DNA of 64,000 nt from [Synechococcus] sp. NIES-970 (GCA_002356215.1 AP017959.1:1752195-1816194), one strand, 5' to 3'. Positions 8,164 to 19,110 are shown, counted from the stretch's first letter. Notes: generated by a model from the letters alone, not told the origin. Numbers and translations are program-made.

Positions 8164-10992
8164 CTATTTTTTCTCTGTTAATAAAGGCTTTAAGAAACGT
8201 GCCGTGTGGGATTGGGGATGCTGGGCTACCACTTCCGGCGTCCCCGTTACGAGAATTTCTCCACCGCGATCGCCTCCCTCTGGCCCGAGGTCAATGAGCC
8301 AATCACTACAGCGGATCACATCCAAGTTATGCTCAATCACGAGGACAGAATTGCCTTTGTCTACTAGCCGTTGCAACACATTAAGCAAGTGGTGCACATC
8401 ATAAAAAGAAAGCCCCGTTGTGGGTTCATCGATCAGGTACAAAGTTTTACCCGTGGCCCGTCGCGCTAGCTCTGAGGCCAGTTTTACCCGTTGTGCTTCT
8501 CCCCCAGAGAGAGTTGGTGCGGGTTGGCCCAGGCGAATATAGCCCAAGCCCACATCCACCAAAGTTTGGAGCCTGGTTGCCGCCGCCGTAATATTTTCAA
8601 ATACTCCCAGGGCCTCTTCTACGGTCATATTCAGCACATCGGCGATGGAATAGCCCTTAAATTTCACCTGGAGAGTTTCTCGGTTATATCTGGCTCCTTT
8701 GCACACTTCGCACTGCACATAGACATCAGGCAGAAAATTCATCTCAATGACGTTCACTCCTTGGCCGCCACAGGCTTCACAGCGACCGCCCTTGACGTTA
8801 AAGGAAAACTGGCCTTTTTTATAACCACGGGTTTTGGCTTCTACCGTTTCTGCAAAGAGATTCCGAATTGGGTCGAAAATGCCTGTGTAGGTAGCGGGGT
8901 TGGAGCGGGGCGTCCGGCCAATGGGAGATTGATCAATGACGATCACTTTATCAACGGACTTTAAACCCTTGACGCCGCCTAAATTTTTTGGGAAAGGGAC
9001 ATTGCGATTCAGGCTATGTTGCAGGGCTGGATAGAGCAATTCATTAATGAGCGTCGACTTCCCAGAACCTGATACCCCAGTTACTGACACCAATTTACCG
9101 AGGGGAATTTCGACGGTGATGTCCTTGAGGTTATTTTTTGTGCAATGTTCTAGGCGTAAACGTCCGCCATTTCCTGCGCGCCGTTCTGCCGGGGTTTCAA
9201 TGGCACATCGGCCAGAAAGATAGGCACTGGTGAGGGATTTTTTATTTTTGAGGAACTTGTCAAAACTGCCCTGGAAAACAATTTCTCCGCCATGGACACC
9301 TGCTTTCGGGCCGATATCAACAATGTGATCTGCCGTGCGAATCGTATCTTCGTCATGCTCCACGACAATGAGAGTATTGCCCAAATCCCGCAGTTTTTGC
9401 AGGGTATTGAGTAGCCGCTCATTGTCCCGTTGGTGGAGGCCAATGCTGGGTTCATCAAGGACGTACAAAACCCCCGTCAACCCTGCACCGATTTGGGTGG
9501 CCAGGCGAATCCGCTGGGCTTCGCCGCCGGAGAGGGTCATGGCCGCCCGGTCGAGGGTGAGATAATCGAGGCCCACATCCAGGAGAAATTTGAGGCGGGC
9601 ACGGATTTCTTTGAGGGCGAGTTCACCGATTAATTTTTGGCGATCGCTTAACTGGAGATTTTCCACCCGTTCGAGGCAATCACGGATCGAGACACTGGTC
9701 AGCTCATCGATGTTGTATTGGCCGAGGCGAACAGAAAGGGCTTCTGGTTTGAGGCGTTTGCCGTGGCACACTTCGCAGGGCTGATTCACCAGATATTTTT
9801 CTAATTTTTCTTTGATCGCCTCAGAATTGGTGTCTTCATAGTTGCGTTCTAAAAGTTTTAGAATTCCTGAATAATGGCGGAAATAACCTTTACCAATACC
9901 GTAGCGGGATTCTTCCTCAAACCAAATCGGTTCCTCGGTGCCATAGAGCAAAATATCTTGGTGTTCTTTACTGAGTTTTTCCCAGGGGGTCTGGATCTCA
10001 AAACCGAAGTTTTGCCCCAGGTTATACAGCAGTGATAAATAATAGGTATTTTCCTTTTCGGACCAGGGGGCGATCGCCGCGTAGAGCGCTTGGGTCGGGT
10101 CGGGGATCACCAGTTCTGGAGAAAAGCGCCGGTGACTTCCTAAACCATGACAGGCAGGGCAAGCACCATAGGGGGAATTAAAAGAAAATAGGCGGGGGGA
10201 TAGCTCCTCCATCACTGCGCCATGTTCGGGGCAGGCAAAGTTTTCGGAGAAGACAATGTGTTCACCAGTGTCCATTAAGTCAACAATTGCCGTCCCTTCA
10301 GAATGCTTTAAACAGGTGGTTAAAGAATCAACTAAACGTTCCTGAATGCCTTCTTTTTTGACAAGGCGATCGACGACAATTTCAATGGTGTGATAGTGAT
10401 TTTTATTGAGGGAAATATTGTCACTCAATTCGCGGGTTTCACCATTAATTCTCACCCGGGCAAACCCTTCAGCGGCAATGCTCGATAGGGTCTTTTTGTG
10501 GGTGCCTTTTTGGTGGCGCACCACCGGGGCCAGCAACTGAAATTTAGTGCGGTCCGCCAAGTCTAAAACGCGATCGCACATTTCATCAATGGTCTGGGGA
10601 GCAATGGGGCGATCGCAATGGGGGCAGTGGGGCTCCCCGGCGCGGCCAAAGAGCAGACGCAGATAATCGGCAATTTCCGTGACGGTGCCGACGGTGGAGC
10701 GGGGATTGTGGGAGGTGGATTTTTGGTCAATGGAGATCGCTGGACTCAGCCCTTCGATGGCGTCCACATCGGGTTTGTCGAGCTGGCCCAAGAATTGGCG
10801 GGCATAGGCACTGAGGGATTCCACATAGCGCCGCTGTCCCTCGGCGAAAATGGTATCAAAAGCCAGGGAGGATTTCCCCGATCCTGACACCCCCGTAAAC
10901 ACAATCAACTGATTGCGGGGCAAATCGAGATCCACATTTTTGAGGTTATGCTGCCTTGCGCCACGGATGCGGATTTGGTCGGATTTGCTCAT
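8164..10992 (-). CDS. uvrA: Excinuclease ABC subunit A
   Basis: The damage-recognition ATPase of nucleotide excision repair. At 942 residues it is full length. It begins with the typical [14 protein letters not shown] and first Walker A ([14 protein letters not shown]), has CxxC zinc fingers including CEACGGQG, two ABC signatures ([12 protein letters not shown] and [12 protein letters not shown]), and the second Walker [11 protein letters not shown]. The start ATG at 10992 matches the family. Transcription appears independent: 85 bases separate it from the upstream end of the pseudouridine synthase-like gene. Confidence 0.97.
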   Translation of the reverse strand: MSKSDQIRIRGARQHNLKNVDLDLPRNQLIVFTGVSGSGKSSLAFDTIFAEGQRRYVESLSAYARQFLGQLDKPDVDAIEGLSPAISIDQKSTSHNPRSTVGTVTEIADYLRLLFGRAGEPHCPHCDRPIAPQTIDEMCDRVLDLADRTKFQLLAPVVRHQKGTHKKTLSSIAAEGFARVRINGETRELSDNISLNKNHYHTIEIVVDRLVKKEGIQERLVDSLTTCLKHSEGTAIVDLMDTGEHIVFSENFACPEHGAVMEELSPRLFSFNSPYGACPACHGLGSHRRFSPELVIPDPTQALYAAIAPWSEKENTYYLSLLYNLGQNFGFEIQTPWEKLSKEHQDILLYGTEEPIWFEEESRYGIGKGYFRHYSGILKLLERNYEDTNSEAIKEKLEKYLVNQPCEVCHGKRLKPEALSVRLGQYNIDELTSVSIRDCLERVENLQLSDRQKLIGELALKEIRARLKFLLDVGLDYLTLDRAAMTLSGGEAQRIRLATQIGAGLTGVLYVLDEPSIGLHQRDNERLLNTLQKLRDLGNTLIVVEHDEDTIRTADHIVDIGPKAGVHGGEIVFQGSFDKFLKNKKSLTSAYLSGRCAIETPAERRAGNGGRLRLEHCTKNNLKDITVEIPLGKLVSVTGVSGSGKSTLINELLYPALQHSLNRNVPFPKNLGGVKGLKSVDKVIVIDQSPIGRTPRSNPATYTGIFDPIRNLFAETVEAKTRGYKKGQFSFNVKGGRCEACGGQGVNVIEMNFLPDVYVQCEVCKGARYNRETLQVKFKGYSIADVLNMTVEEALGVFENITAAATRLQTLVDVGLGYIRLGQPAPTLSGGEAQRVKLASELARRATGKTLYLIDEPTTGLSFYDVHHLLNVLQRLVDKGNSVLVIEHNLDVIRCSDWLIDLGPEGGDRGGEILVTGTPEVVAQHPQSHTARFLKPLLTEKK

Positions 10993-11078
10993 GGGGCGAT
11001 CGCCATTATCGAAAAAAAGTGCTTAAACATTATAGATAGAGCAGCGGCGAATTTCAGGGCAGTCCTTGAATCTTGGGC

Positions 11079-11990
11079 CTACGATCGGGCAGGCGGAAAT
11101 TCCATCTGGGAGAAAAATTCGACTGCCTGCTGTCCGCTTGGGTGCATAAACTGCAAATAGTGGGCATTTAAAAAGTAACCACAATCCCCCGGTAAGGCCG
11201 TCCGTTGGTCACCATTCGCAACTTTGGGGAGTCCCCCAGGCAGATAGAGCGGGTCGCCCACAAGGGGATAGCCGATCGCCGCCATGTGAATGCGGATTTG
11301 GTGGGGACGTCCAGTAAAAATCTGCACCTGCACCAGAGATAAATCATCGAATCGTTGCAACACCTGCATTTCGCTGTGGGCAAATAGGCCATCCACTTTT
11401 GCTGCAAAAATCGTTCCTAAAGTTAAGTGAGCAACTTTCCCGATGGGAGTTTTAATCGTCACTTGGTCGGGATAGTCTCCCGCTGGAATCAGGGCGCGGT
11501 AAATTTTCGTAATTTGGTGCTCCCGCAATTGCTGGGTTAAATGTTGCTTGCCCAGAGGCGATCGCCCGAGGATCATCAACCCCGATGTCCCCCGCCCGAG
11601 ACGATGAATCGGCGCCAGATTTTCCTGGGGAAATTGGGTTTTGAGCTGCCCCAAAAGGGTATTTTCTAAAAAGTTTCCCGCCGGCATCACCGGTAAACCC
11701 GCCGGTTTTTCAATGATCCAAAAGTGAGGATCTTGATGCAAGATTGAAAAATTTAACGGCACATCTGGCTCTTCCCAAGGTTTGCGATGATATTCCAAGG
11801 TTTGATTTGCCGCTAAAATTTGCCCCCAGAGCGCAGGTTTGCCATCGACAAAGATTTGTTGTTTTTCAATCCGTGTTGCCCATTCTGTCCGCGTTGAATG
11901 GCGGTAATTTTGAGCATAAAAATCTAGGACGGACAAACCTGCCCAAGCGGGTTTGACCCGGTCTCGATACACCCAACCTTGATTCAGCAT
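11079..11990 (-). CDS. RluA-family pseudouridine synthase-like protein with altered active site
   Basis: Belongs to the RluA branch of RNA pseudouridine synthases. The 303-residue protein has an S4-like N-terminal region, IIEKPAGLPV (about residues 92-101), and motif II at 129-137. There the normal HRLDxxTSG reads HRLGRGTSG, so the catalytic aspartate is replaced by Gly132. The rest of the fold is intact, including GRPHQIRIHMA and PLVGDPLY. Either the group is inactive as a synthase or uses a different residue. The ATG at 11990 is one base from the stop of the upstream dnaJ-like gene, suggesting coupled translation. Confidence 0.85.
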   Translation of the reverse strand: MLNQGWVYRDRVKPAWAGLSVLDFYAQNYRHSTRTEWATRIEKQQIFVDGKPALWGQILAANQTLEYHRKPWEEPDVPLNFSILHQDPHFWIIEKPAGLPVMPAGNFLENTLLGQLKTQFPQENLAPIHRLGRGTSGLMILGRSPLGKQHLTQQLREHQITKIYRALIPAGDYPDQVTIKTPIGKVAHLTLGTIFAAKVDGLFAHSEMQVLQRFDDLSLVQVQIFTGRPHQIRIHMAAIGYPLVGDPLYLPGGLPKVANGDQRTALPGDCGYFLNAHYLQFMHPSGQQAVEFFSQMEFPPARS

Positions 11991-11991
11991 T

Positions 11992-12939
11992 TTAGGAATA
12001 CTGGTAGATATTTTTGCGGGGGTTAAAACTTTCTACTTCCCGTAATTTTTCATATAGCGCTTTCTCTTCTTCGGTGATTTCTGGCGGTAAAACCAACTGT
12101 ACCTCCACCAACTGATCGCCCCGATTACCCGAGCTACGCGGATAACCTTTGTTGGCTAATCTCAATCTTTGGCCTGGCTTGACCCCCTTGGGCACAGTCA
12201 TTTTTACTAACCCATCAATGGTCGGAATTTCGATAGAGCCCCCCAAAACAGCTTCACTGGGACTGAGGGGAACTTGGCAATAAATATCAGCCCCTTGGAC
12301 TTCAAAGAAAGGATGGGCGGCCACTGTGATTTTTAGATATAAATCGCCGCCGTTAATACCTTGATTGCGCAGCCGAATCCGCTGACCATCGACCATGTGG
12401 GGCGGCATTTCGACTTCAAGCGATCGCCCGTCTTCGAGGCGAATCCGTTCCCGGCCACCCCGGTAGGCTTTTTCGAGGGGGAGTGTTAGGCGAGCTTCCA
12501 CATCTCGTTTCGAGGGGGATTTGGGCGTCGCCACTTTGGTTGTTTTCGTTGTGCCAGGACGAAAATCGTCATAGTTTGTGCTGCGTACCCGAGCCGTAGA
12601 CTGTTGGCGGTCTTTGTCTCCAAAGGGACTCACTGTGCCAATATTGGCAAATTGACTGAAATCATTGCGTTGGGGCCGATTAGGGCGAGAAAAACCAGGG
12701 CGACTATATTTTCCACCCATGGCCCGGCTGAATTGATCATATTGCGATCGCCGCACATCATCGGAAAGGACTTCGTAGGCCTCATTGAGGTCTTTGAATT
12801 TTTCCTCTGCGACCTTGTCTCCGGGGTTGACATCCGGATGATATCGCCGTGCCAGCCGCCGAAAAGCCCGCTTAATCTCCTCGCTGGAAGCATTGCGGGG
12901 TACACCTAAAATTTCATAGTAGTTACGCAAATTGTTCAT
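11992..12939 (-). CDS. DnaJ-type co-chaperone without zinc finger (type II)
   Basis: Stimulates the ATPase of DnaK and hands it substrates. The 315-residue protein has an N-terminal J domain with the essential HPD at 34-36, a Gly/Arg/Ser-rich linker (about residues 75-135), and a C-terminal substrate-binding DnaJ_C region with two barrel subdomains. The Cys-rich zinc finger of type I DnaJ is absent, as in CbpA-like proteins. The gene lies 98 bases downstream of a dnaK gene on the same strand and abuts the RluA-like gene, so all three may be one transcript. Confidence 0.93.
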   Translation of the reverse strand: MNNLRNYYEILGVPRNASSEEIKRAFRRLARRYHPDVNPGDKVAEEKFKDLNEAYEVLSDDVRRSQYDQFSRAMGGKYSRPGFSRPNRPQRNDFSQFANIGTVSPFGDKDRQQSTARVRSTNYDDFRPGTTKTTKVATPKSPSKRDVEARLTLPLEKAYRGGRERIRLEDGRSLEVEMPPHMVDGQRIRLRNQGINGGDLYLKITVAAHPFFEVQGADIYCQVPLSPSEAVLGGSIEIPTIDGLVKMTVPKGVKPGQRLRLANKGYPRSSGNRGDQLVEVQLVLPPEITEEEKALYEKLREVESFNPRKNIYQYS

Positions 12940-13037
12940 ATTTAGGCGACAGGGTGAGGATTTCTCTCCTTAGATAGTGACGCGCTGTTCCAAACCGTGA
13001 TGTTTATTATGCGGTAATTGGGCTCGAAAACAAGTCC

Positions 13038-15281
13038 CTAGAACCATTCATCATCTTCATCCCAATCATTTTCGTAGGGGATGTTCCGCCCTTGGCCCTG
13101 GCTATAGTATTTGCGGGACACATTGCGCTGCTCGTAAGGGTCGCGGCTGGTGGGCCGGGGCGCCCGGGGTTCGGGGGGGCGACGGGGCGGTGTGCCATTG
13201 CTATAGCGGTCATCCATGGGGCGATCGCCCCCATAGTTTTGTCGGGGCGGCACCGCACGATAATCATAATTGCGCGTCGGTTGCGGTCTTTGGGGCGGAC
13301 GGGGACCATAATCATAATTGTCTTGGGGCGCCCCATAACCCCGCTGGGGCGAATAATCTACACCAGGTCGGTAGGTAGAACGAGAATCATAGTAAGAATC
13401 CTCCTCATCATCCCCAATCAACGTTTTCTTGATCGTACTAAAGAAAGAATCATCTCCTTCCTTGTCATATTGCAAGCGCACTTCCCGGTTTAGCTCATAG
13501 AGCGCATCCTGGAGATCAGCTTGGGCCCGATCAAGGCGGCGATCGTCATTCTGCTTGAGACTCTCTAAAATTTCCTGGGATAAGCTTTCAATGCGGCGAC
13601 GATAATAACTAGCAAACTGACTGCCAAAATCGAGGGTCACTTCCTTCAGGCGCCGGGAAGCTTGGTCGGTGAGTGCCTTGGCCCGGTTGCGCTTTTCAAC
13701 TTTTTCCCGTCGTTCCCGGTCTTCCTGGGCAAACTGTTCCGCATCCCGCATCATCCGGTTCACTTCACTGTCTGTTAAGGTCGAAGAGCCTTGAATGGTG
13801 ATACTTTGCTCCCGGCCCGTGGTCTTATCCCGTGCCGACACCTGCAAAATGCCATTGGCATCGATATCAAAAGACACCTGGATTTGGGGCACACCTCTGG
13901 GGGCCGGGGGAATGCCAGTGAGCTTAAACCGACCGAGAGATTTATTCCCCTGGGCCATTTCCCGCTCTCCCTGGAGCGCATGGATTTCCACGACAGTTTG
14001 GTTATTTTCTCCCGTCGAAAAAATATCAGAGCGGCGCACGGGGATCGTCGTGTTCCGGGGAATCAGCTTTTTCGTCACCCCACCAATGGTTTCCAAGCCC
14101 AGGGAGAGGGGGGTCACATCGAGCAACAAAATATCCTTTACTTCACCACCGAGGATACCTGCTTGGATTGCCGCACCGACGGCAACGACTTCATCGGGAT
14201 TGACATTTTGGTTCGGCTCGCGATCAATGAAACTCCGTACTAACCCTTGTACCATCGGAATCCTCGTCGAACCGCCCACGAGCACCACTTCTCGAATTTG
14301 CACAGGGCTAATACCGGCGTCCTGGAGGGCCCGCTTAATGGGGCGACGCAGACGACTGACTAAATCACCGCATAGGCTTTCAAAGGTGGCGCGGTCCAGC
14401 TGGGTTTCAATGTGTTTTGGCCCTTCCTCGGTGGCGGTAATAAAAGGAAGATTGATTTCTGTGACAGTGACACCAGAGAGTTCGATTTTTGCTTTTTCCG
14501 CTGCTTCGGTGAGCCGTTGTAAAGATTGACGGTCTTTACGGAGATCAATATTTTCGGCCTCAAGGAACTGCTCGGCGAGCCAATCAACAATTTTTTTATC
14601 AAAATCGTTACCACCGAGCTGGGTATCACCGCTGGTGGCTTTGACTTCAAAGACCCCATCACCCACTTCCAGAACAGACACATCAAAGGTGCCACCTCCC
14701 AGGTCAAAGACCAGGATTGAGGAGCTTTCTTTTTGCTCTAAGCCATAGGCGAGGGCAGCGGCAGTAGGTTCGTTGATAATTCGTAAAACTTCTAAGCCAG
14801 CAATGCGGCCTGCATCCCTGGTTGCTTGGCGCTGGGTGTCATTAAAGTAGGCAGGAACCGTAATCACTGCCCCTGTGATTGGTTCCCCTAGATAGCGTTC
14901 TGCTTCGTCGGCGAGACGGCGGATAATTTTGGCAGAAATTTCTTCGGGGGCAAATTCTTGGCGCAGCCGGGGACAGCGAATTTTAATTGTGTCTTCTTCG
15001 GTACGGCGGATGGTGTAAGGAACTTGCTTGGAGTCGGGGTTGAGTTCGCTGTAGCGGCGTCCCATGAAACGTTTAACGCCGTAATAGGTATTTTGGGGGT
15101 TGAGCACGGCTTGGCGGCGGGCCATTTGTCCCACAAGCAGTTCGCCATCTTTGTTAAAGCCCACAACGGAGGGGGTGGTTCTAGCTCCTTCGGAATTGGC
15201 AATGACAAGGGGTTTACTGCCTTCCATCACTGCAACGACGGAATTGGTGGTTCCGAGATCGATGCCGACTACTCTACCCAT
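13038..15281 (-). CDS. dnaK: Hsp70 chaperone DnaK with long Tyr/Pro/Arg-rich tail
   Basis: ATP-dependent chaperone. The 747-residue product has the Hsp70 signatures [12 protein letters not shown] at the N-terminus, [12 protein letters not shown] and [12 protein letters not shown], followed by the beta-sandwich peptide-binding domain and the helical lid. After about residue 620 comes a tail of roughly 125 residues rich in Tyr, Pro, Arg and Asp, ending DEDDEWF, not the usual EEVD-like or short acidic end. Such extended DnaK paralogues (DnaK1-like) are known in cyanobacteria, which carry several dnaK genes. The paralogue number is not certain from sequence alone. Confidence 0.95.
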   Translation of the reverse strand: MGRVVGIDLGTTNSVVAVMEGSKPLVIANSEGARTTPSVVGFNKDGELLVGQMARRQAVLNPQNTYYGVKRFMGRRYSELNPDSKQVPYTIRRTEEDTIKIRCPRLRQEFAPEEISAKIIRRLADEAERYLGEPITGAVITVPAYFNDTQRQATRDAGRIAGLEVLRIINEPTAAALAYGLEQKESSSILVFDLGGGTFDVSVLEVGDGVFEVKATSGDTQLGGNDFDKKIVDWLAEQFLEAENIDLRKDRQSLQRLTEAAEKAKIELSGVTVTEINLPFITATEEGPKHIETQLDRATFESLCGDLVSRLRRPIKRALQDAGISPVQIREVVLVGGSTRIPMVQGLVRSFIDREPNQNVNPDEVVAVGAAIQAGILGGEVKDILLLDVTPLSLGLETIGGVTKKLIPRNTTIPVRRSDIFSTGENNQTVVEIHALQGEREMAQGNKSLGRFKLTGIPPAPRGVPQIQVSFDIDANGILQVSARDKTTGREQSITIQGSSTLTDSEVNRMMRDAEQFAQEDRERREKVEKRNRAKALTDQASRRLKEVTLDFGSQFASYYRRRIESLSQEILESLKQNDDRRLDRAQADLQDALYELNREVRLQYDKEGDDSFFSTIKKTLIGDDEEDSYYDSRSTYRPGVDYSPQRGYGAPQDNYDYGPRPPQRPQPTRNYDYRAVPPRQNYGGDRPMDDRYSNGTPPRRPPEPRAPRPTSRDPYEQRNVSRKYYSQGQGRNIPYENDWDEDDEWF

Positions 15282-15388
15282 GCGCTTCTTGTTTCTCCTT
15301 GGTGTGGCTCGACAATCTCTATATATTAGGTTGCGCCACGGTTGTTAACAATATTTACTCTTCATTTTATCGAAGCGGTCAGGGATTT

Positions 15389-16210
15389 TCAGGGTTGGGC
15401 TTGGAGCTGCTCAAGAATTTGTTCTGCCTGGGTCTGGTAAGTGGTATGGCCCTGTTGACCAAAGAGGATGGCCGCCCGTTCCATGTCGGCGATCGCCTGG
15501 TCGAGATTTCCTAATCTGTAGTGGGTGATGGCGCGGTTGTAATAAGCTTCGGCAAATTCAGGATTTCCTGCCAGGCTAGCGGTGTAGTCCTGGAGGGCCG
15601 CACTGTGATTCTCGAAGCGGTTGTGGGCGAGGGCACGATTGTAGAGGGCTTTGGGGTAGTTGGGCCGGAGGGTGAGGGCGGCATTATAGTCGGCGATCGC
15701 CCGGGCATGGTGACCGTTGGCCTGTTGTAGCTGATTGGCACTTTTTGCCTGGAGAGCGAGATCATCGTAGGCATTCCCCCGGTTAATGAAAAAGTCGGGA
15801 TTGGTACTGTTTAAGATAATCGCTTGGTCGCAGTCAGCGATCGCCTGTTGATAATTGCTGAGGAGATAGGCCGCATAGCAACGGTTCCCATAGGCATCGG
15901 CAAATTCAGGCTTCAGTTGGATCGCCTGACTATAGTCTTCAAAGGCGGTCTGGTAATCGCCTAAAACATGGTAGCTATAGCCCCGGTTATAAAAAGCCTC
16001 TGGGTCCGTAGCATCGAGGTCAATGGCCGCAGAAAATTCGGCGATCGCCCCCTGGAAATCTCCCTGGGTGAGGGCCTCAACGCCGGCGTTATAGCGTTGA
16101 ATAGCACTGACTTCTGGAGCATCGGGGGTTTCGGCAACCGTGGGCATGCCCTGGGGCCAAAAAAGGAGGGCACTACCCAAAAGCACCCAAGGTAAGCTGC
16201 TAATTTTCAT
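15389..16210 (-). CDS. Tetratricopeptide-repeat protein, exported
   Basis: Probably a periplasmic or thylakoid-lumen scaffold for protein contacts; no enzyme motif is seen. From ATG 16210 the product is about 273 residues: a signal peptide (MKISSLPWVLLGSALLFW) with likely cleavage after AET or nearby, then at least six TPR units (for example AFYNRGYSYHVLGDYQTAFEDY and PKALYNRALAHNRFENHSAAL). The frame extends to a GTG at 16225, but ATG 16210 has a GAGGA ribosome-binding site eight bases before it. Neighbours do not suggest a specific pathway. Confidence 0.85.
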   Translation of the reverse strand: MKISSLPWVLLGSALLFWPQGMPTVAETPDAPEVSAIQRYNAGVEALTQGDFQGAIAEFSAAIDLDATDPEAFYNRGYSYHVLGDYQTAFEDYSQAIQLKPEFADAYGNRCYAAYLLSNYQQAIADCDQAIILNSTNPDFFINRGNAYDDLALQAKSANQLQQANGHHARAIADYNAALTLRPNYPKALYNRALAHNRFENHSAALQDYTASLAGNPEFAEAYYNRAITHYRLGNLDQAIADMERAAILFGQQGHTTYQTQAEQILEQLQAQP

Positions 16211-16384
16211 ACGGGAAGTCCTCACATGTAACTCAGTGATGATAACTGGCCTACTTCCATCTTAGAGGGCAGGGACGGCCTGAAGTTCCCCTGCTTAAGA
16301 CTTTGCATTAGTTTTGGCCTGTGGGAGATTAACTTTACGAAAAAACGGCTGTTATCGTCTGGACAGTATGGAGCGATCGCCTAA

Positions 16385-16957
16385 TTACAGCTCAACATCT
16401 GCATAGATATCGGTCAAGGCAATGTCACAGTTCACAGATTCTAGGCGAATGATCTCATCAATGGTTGTGTATTCTGTGAGACTCCATTGTTTGGGACTGT
16501 TCCGGTGGTAATGCTCTACAAATAGTCGTTCCGGCTCAATGAGCAGATAGTCTTGAAATTCTGGGATCGAGCGATAGTAATGGAATTTTTCGCTCCGGTC
16601 ATAATTTTTCGTCGCCGGGGATAAGACTTCGGCAATCAAGCAGGCATTGAGCACCGTATCTTTGCGCCCTTCTTGCAACACTAGGGGTTTCCCAGTGACC
16701 ATCACATCAGGGTAAGTATAAATTTCCTGGGATGGAATCCAAAGGCGTTGATCCGCATGGAAAATTTCATAAGGTTGTTGCTTCAATACAATTTTTAAGG
16801 CGATCGCTGTATTGAAAGCAACTTTATGATGGGTGGGTGTCCCGCCGGCCATGGGCTTGATTTCTCCTTGGATGTATTCGTGGCGATCGCCCGCTTGTTC
16901 TTCCTGGGCTAAATAAGCTTCTGGGGACACGGGTTGGGCTAATGTTTGCGGGGTCAT
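16385..16957 (-). CDS. Uma2/DUF820 family protein (PD-(D/E)XK nuclease fold)
   Basis: A member of a restriction-endonuclease-like family greatly expanded in cyanobacteria; the cellular role is unknown. The 190-residue product shows the family core: GDRHEYIQGEIKPMAG, then QRLWIPSQEIYTYPDVMV with the acidic residues, and AEVLSPATKNYDRSEK with the E-x-lysine end of the nuclease-like site. The ATG at 16957 has an AGGTGAGAG ribosome-binding site, which decides it over the longer frame to 16990. Confidence 0.87.
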   Translation of the reverse strand: MTPQTLAQPVSPEAYLAQEEQAGDRHEYIQGEIKPMAGGTPTHHKVAFNTAIALKIVLKQQPYEIFHADQRLWIPSQEIYTYPDVMVTGKPLVLQEGRKDTVLNACLIAEVLSPATKNYDRSEKFHYYRSIPEFQDYLLIEPERLFVEHYHRNSPKQWSLTEYTTIDEIIRLESVNCDIALTDIYADVEL

Positions 16958-17026
16958 AAGTTTTCTCTCACCTGGGATTTGCCCGTCCACTGTGCTCTCA
17001 AGCTAACACAGGTTTTTGGGGGCTGT

Positions 17027-17227
17027 TTAGGATTCGGAATGGTTTTGGTCGTTGGGCAATTCTTTTGTTTTAAAGACTGTCATAATCCCCTTGTCATAGT
17101 TGGAGGCGATCGCCAAAAAAGCCCCCCCAAGGATATACAGTGGCAGGGGCACAAAAAAGCCTTTTAATAGCTGGAAGACCTGGACGACGATGAAGAGTAC
17201 AACGACACTGGTTAACCAAACACGCAT
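17027..17227 (-). CDS. Small two-helix membrane protein, unknown function
   Basis: I do not recognise it. The 66-residue product (71 if the upstream ATG at 17242 is used) has two hydrophobic segments, VWLTSVVVLFIVVQVFQLL and PLPLYILGGAFLAIA, with a short loop, and a polar C-terminal tail. ATG 17227 is preceded by a GGATGGA that may serve as ribosome-binding site. Base usage and the hydrophobic pattern look like a real cyanobacterial membrane protein. It sits between the Uma2 and phosphoesterase genes. Confidence 0.65.
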   Translation of the reverse strand: MRVWLTSVVVLFIVVQVFQLLKGFFVPLPLYILGGAFLAIASNYDKGIMTVFKTKELPNDQNHSES

Positions 17228-17290
17228 AATTTTTCCATCCAAGGAGTTTCGATTATTTTTAGCTTACCCGACCGGGCGATCGCCAGCTGT

Positions 17291-18364
17291 TTAGGCTGTG
17301 GGTTGGAGATCGCGGCGGACGATGCGCCCCCGGGGCGTGTCAATCTGGCTGGGGAGGGTACTTTGATTTACCAGGCTGAGACGGTCCATATCGTAGGTGG
17401 TGTAGAGCAAATTGGGGCGATCGCGGGGAATATCAATCACCGTTAAGGTCCGATAGGGAGTCAGGTTGCCTTGAACCAAAGAACGCGGCCCGTCCCCCAA
17501 AGCCCCCGTATGGAGCAATTCCAACTGGCCCCGATAGGCCGGGTAGTAGGCATGTTGGTGGCCGCTGATGTAGGTATGGACGTTATACCTTTCGAGCAAA
17601 GTCTGGAGGCGATCGCCCTCGTGGAGATAGTTGCCTGGCTCTGAGCGGCTCCCCGAGGCAACGGGATAGATGGATAAATGGCCCAGGGCTAATCGCAGGC
17701 GGCTGCGTTGGGCCTGTTCACTGGCAAGACTACTCTCGATCCAAGTCCATTGTTCTGGGCTAAGGCGCGCGGTAGAAGCATCCAGCACCAAGTAAAAAAT
17801 ATCCTTCTGGGTAAAGCTGTAATAGAAGGGAAAATGGCGGCGATCGATGAAGTCTAGAGTGGGCGTGTGATTTGCATTGAGCCAATAGTTACTGGCTGCT
17901 TGGCGGTCAGCGGCGAAAGTATATCGGCCATTGCTCATCGAGCCGGACGCGTCGTGGTTCCCCAGGGTAAAAGCTAGGGGAAGATTTGCCCGGCGTAGGG
18001 GTTGGGCAATATGACGGTCAAAGCCTTGCCACATGGCACTTAGCTGGGCGGGGGTGAGGCTACTTTTTTGGCCCGCGACCATATCCCCCGCGCAGAGCAC
18101 CAGATCTGGCTGCCAATCGGGAATCAGGGCGATCGCCCGCTTCACCTGGGACAGATAATCTGTGGAACCATAGGCACTGTTGAGATCGCTAATCACCACC
18201 AGGCGCACATCCCCTTTTGGGGGGGCACTCAGCCCAGTAGGGGCAGGATTCGCGGTAGGTATTTGGGCGATCGCCTGGGATCTTGCAAGCATCCCGCGCG
18301 AAATGAGTAACCCCCCCAGGGCCAAGCCCCCATAGGTCAAAAATTGTCGTCGATTCCCTTGCAT
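17291..18364 (-). CDS. Tat-exported calcineurin-like metallophosphoesterase
   Basis: A secreted or lumenal dimetal phosphoesterase of unknown substrate. The N-terminus has a twin-arginine signal (NRRQFL at residues 4-9) and a hydrophobic stretch to about 33. The catalytic domain has GD at 93-94, GNHD at 135-138 and a later GHQHAY. The first metal motif, normally DxH, is DLN (60-62). The frame starts at ATG 18364. Its stop lies beyond the next gene's spacing; the HAD phosphatase gene immediately upstream ends 5 bases before this start, so co-expression is plausible. Confidence 0.87.
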   Translation of the reverse strand: MQGNRRQFLTYGGLALGGLLISRGMLARSQAIAQIPTANPAPTGLSAPPKGDVRLVVISDLNSAYGSTDYLSQVKRAIALIPDWQPDLVLCAGDMVAGQKSSLTPAQLSAMWQGFDRHIAQPLRRANLPLAFTLGNHDASGSMSNGRYTFAADRQAASNYWLNANHTPTLDFIDRRHFPFYYSFTQKDIFYLVLDASTARLSPEQWTWIESSLASEQAQRSRLRLALGHLSIYPVASGSRSEPGNYLHEGDRLQTLLERYNVHTYISGHQHAYYPAYRGQLELLHTGALGDGPRSLVQGNLTPYRTLTVIDIPRDRPNLLYTTYDMDRLSLVNQSTLPSQIDTPRGRIVRRDLQPTA

Positions 18365-18369
18365 TGGTT

Positions 18370-19110
18370 TTAGCCCATCACAATTTTCAGTTCATCGAGG
18401 CTGGCGATCGCCACATCGGCAGTTTCTAGGTGGGCTTGGGTGGCATCCCCCCAACAGATCCCAATGGAACCAGCCGCCCCAGCCGCTTTAGCCATCTGAA
18501 TATCCCCCGGTGCATCGCCGACCATCAAGGTTTGTCCAGGGGCGGTACCCAACTCAGCGCAGGCTTTGAGAAATAAATCAGGGTCGGGTTTGAGGCCAAA
18601 TTCAGCGCCCATTTCCAGTTGAATATAGTCCTGCAGCTGGTAGGTTTTGACGAAAATTTCCACATTGGCGGTGCTATCCATCGAGAGAATGCCCAACTTC
18701 AAGCCCGCATCATGGCAAAATTTCAGCACCTCTAGGCTCCCGGCAAACAATGGTGAAGTATGACTGCGATCGCCCAACATCTGTTCCGCCTCGGCAAAGG
18801 CTTTTTTCGCGATGTCGAGGGCCTCAAACCAACTGCGGCCTGTCTCGGCAATGTAGGCGGCGGCGGCGATCGCATTTTCCTGGTGACTACCCACCGCCAT
18901 CAACCCCGTCGGGTCTAAAACGCCGTCTACCATCCCAAAAGCCATCAGGAGCGGTTCCCCCACCCCCGGAATTTGGGCATCGATCAGCCGCGCCCGTTTT
19001 TGGGCCAGTTCCCGCAAATAACTCTGGGAATCGGCGAGGGTACCATCTTTATCAAAAATGATCCCTGTGATGTTTTCAAAAAGGCGATCGCCCACTTGCA
19101 CTGTAACCAT
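18370..19110 (-). CDS. HAD-family hydrolase, phosphoglycolate phosphatase-like
   Basis: A haloacid-dehalogenase-type phosphatase. The 246-residue protein has motif I DKDGTLADS near residue 20 (nucleophile Asp), motif II in GILSMDST, and motif IV GDAPGDIQMAKAAG. A helical cap of 80-100 residues lies between motifs I and II, as in Gph/CbbZ-type enzymes. The substrate cannot be fixed from sequence; 2-phosphoglycolate is one candidate in a photorespiring cell. It is directly upstream of the phosphoesterase gene on the same strand. Confidence 0.88.
   Translation of the reverse strand: MVTVQVGDRLFENITGIIFDKDGTLADSQSYLRELAQKRARLIDAQIPGVGEPLLMAFGMVDGVLDPTGLMAVGSHQENAIAAAAYIAETGRSWFEALDIAKKAFAEAEQMLGDRSHTSPLFAGSLEVLKFCHDAGLKLGILSMDSTANVEIFVKTYQLQDYIQLEMGAEFGLKPDPDLFLKACAELGTAPGQTLMVGDAPGDIQMAKAAGAAGSIGICWGDATQAHLETADVAIASLDELKIVMG

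Noticed and set aside
8491-8964. Plus-strand 157-codon frame inside uvrA
   Set aside because: Opposite-strand shadow of a fully conserved gene.
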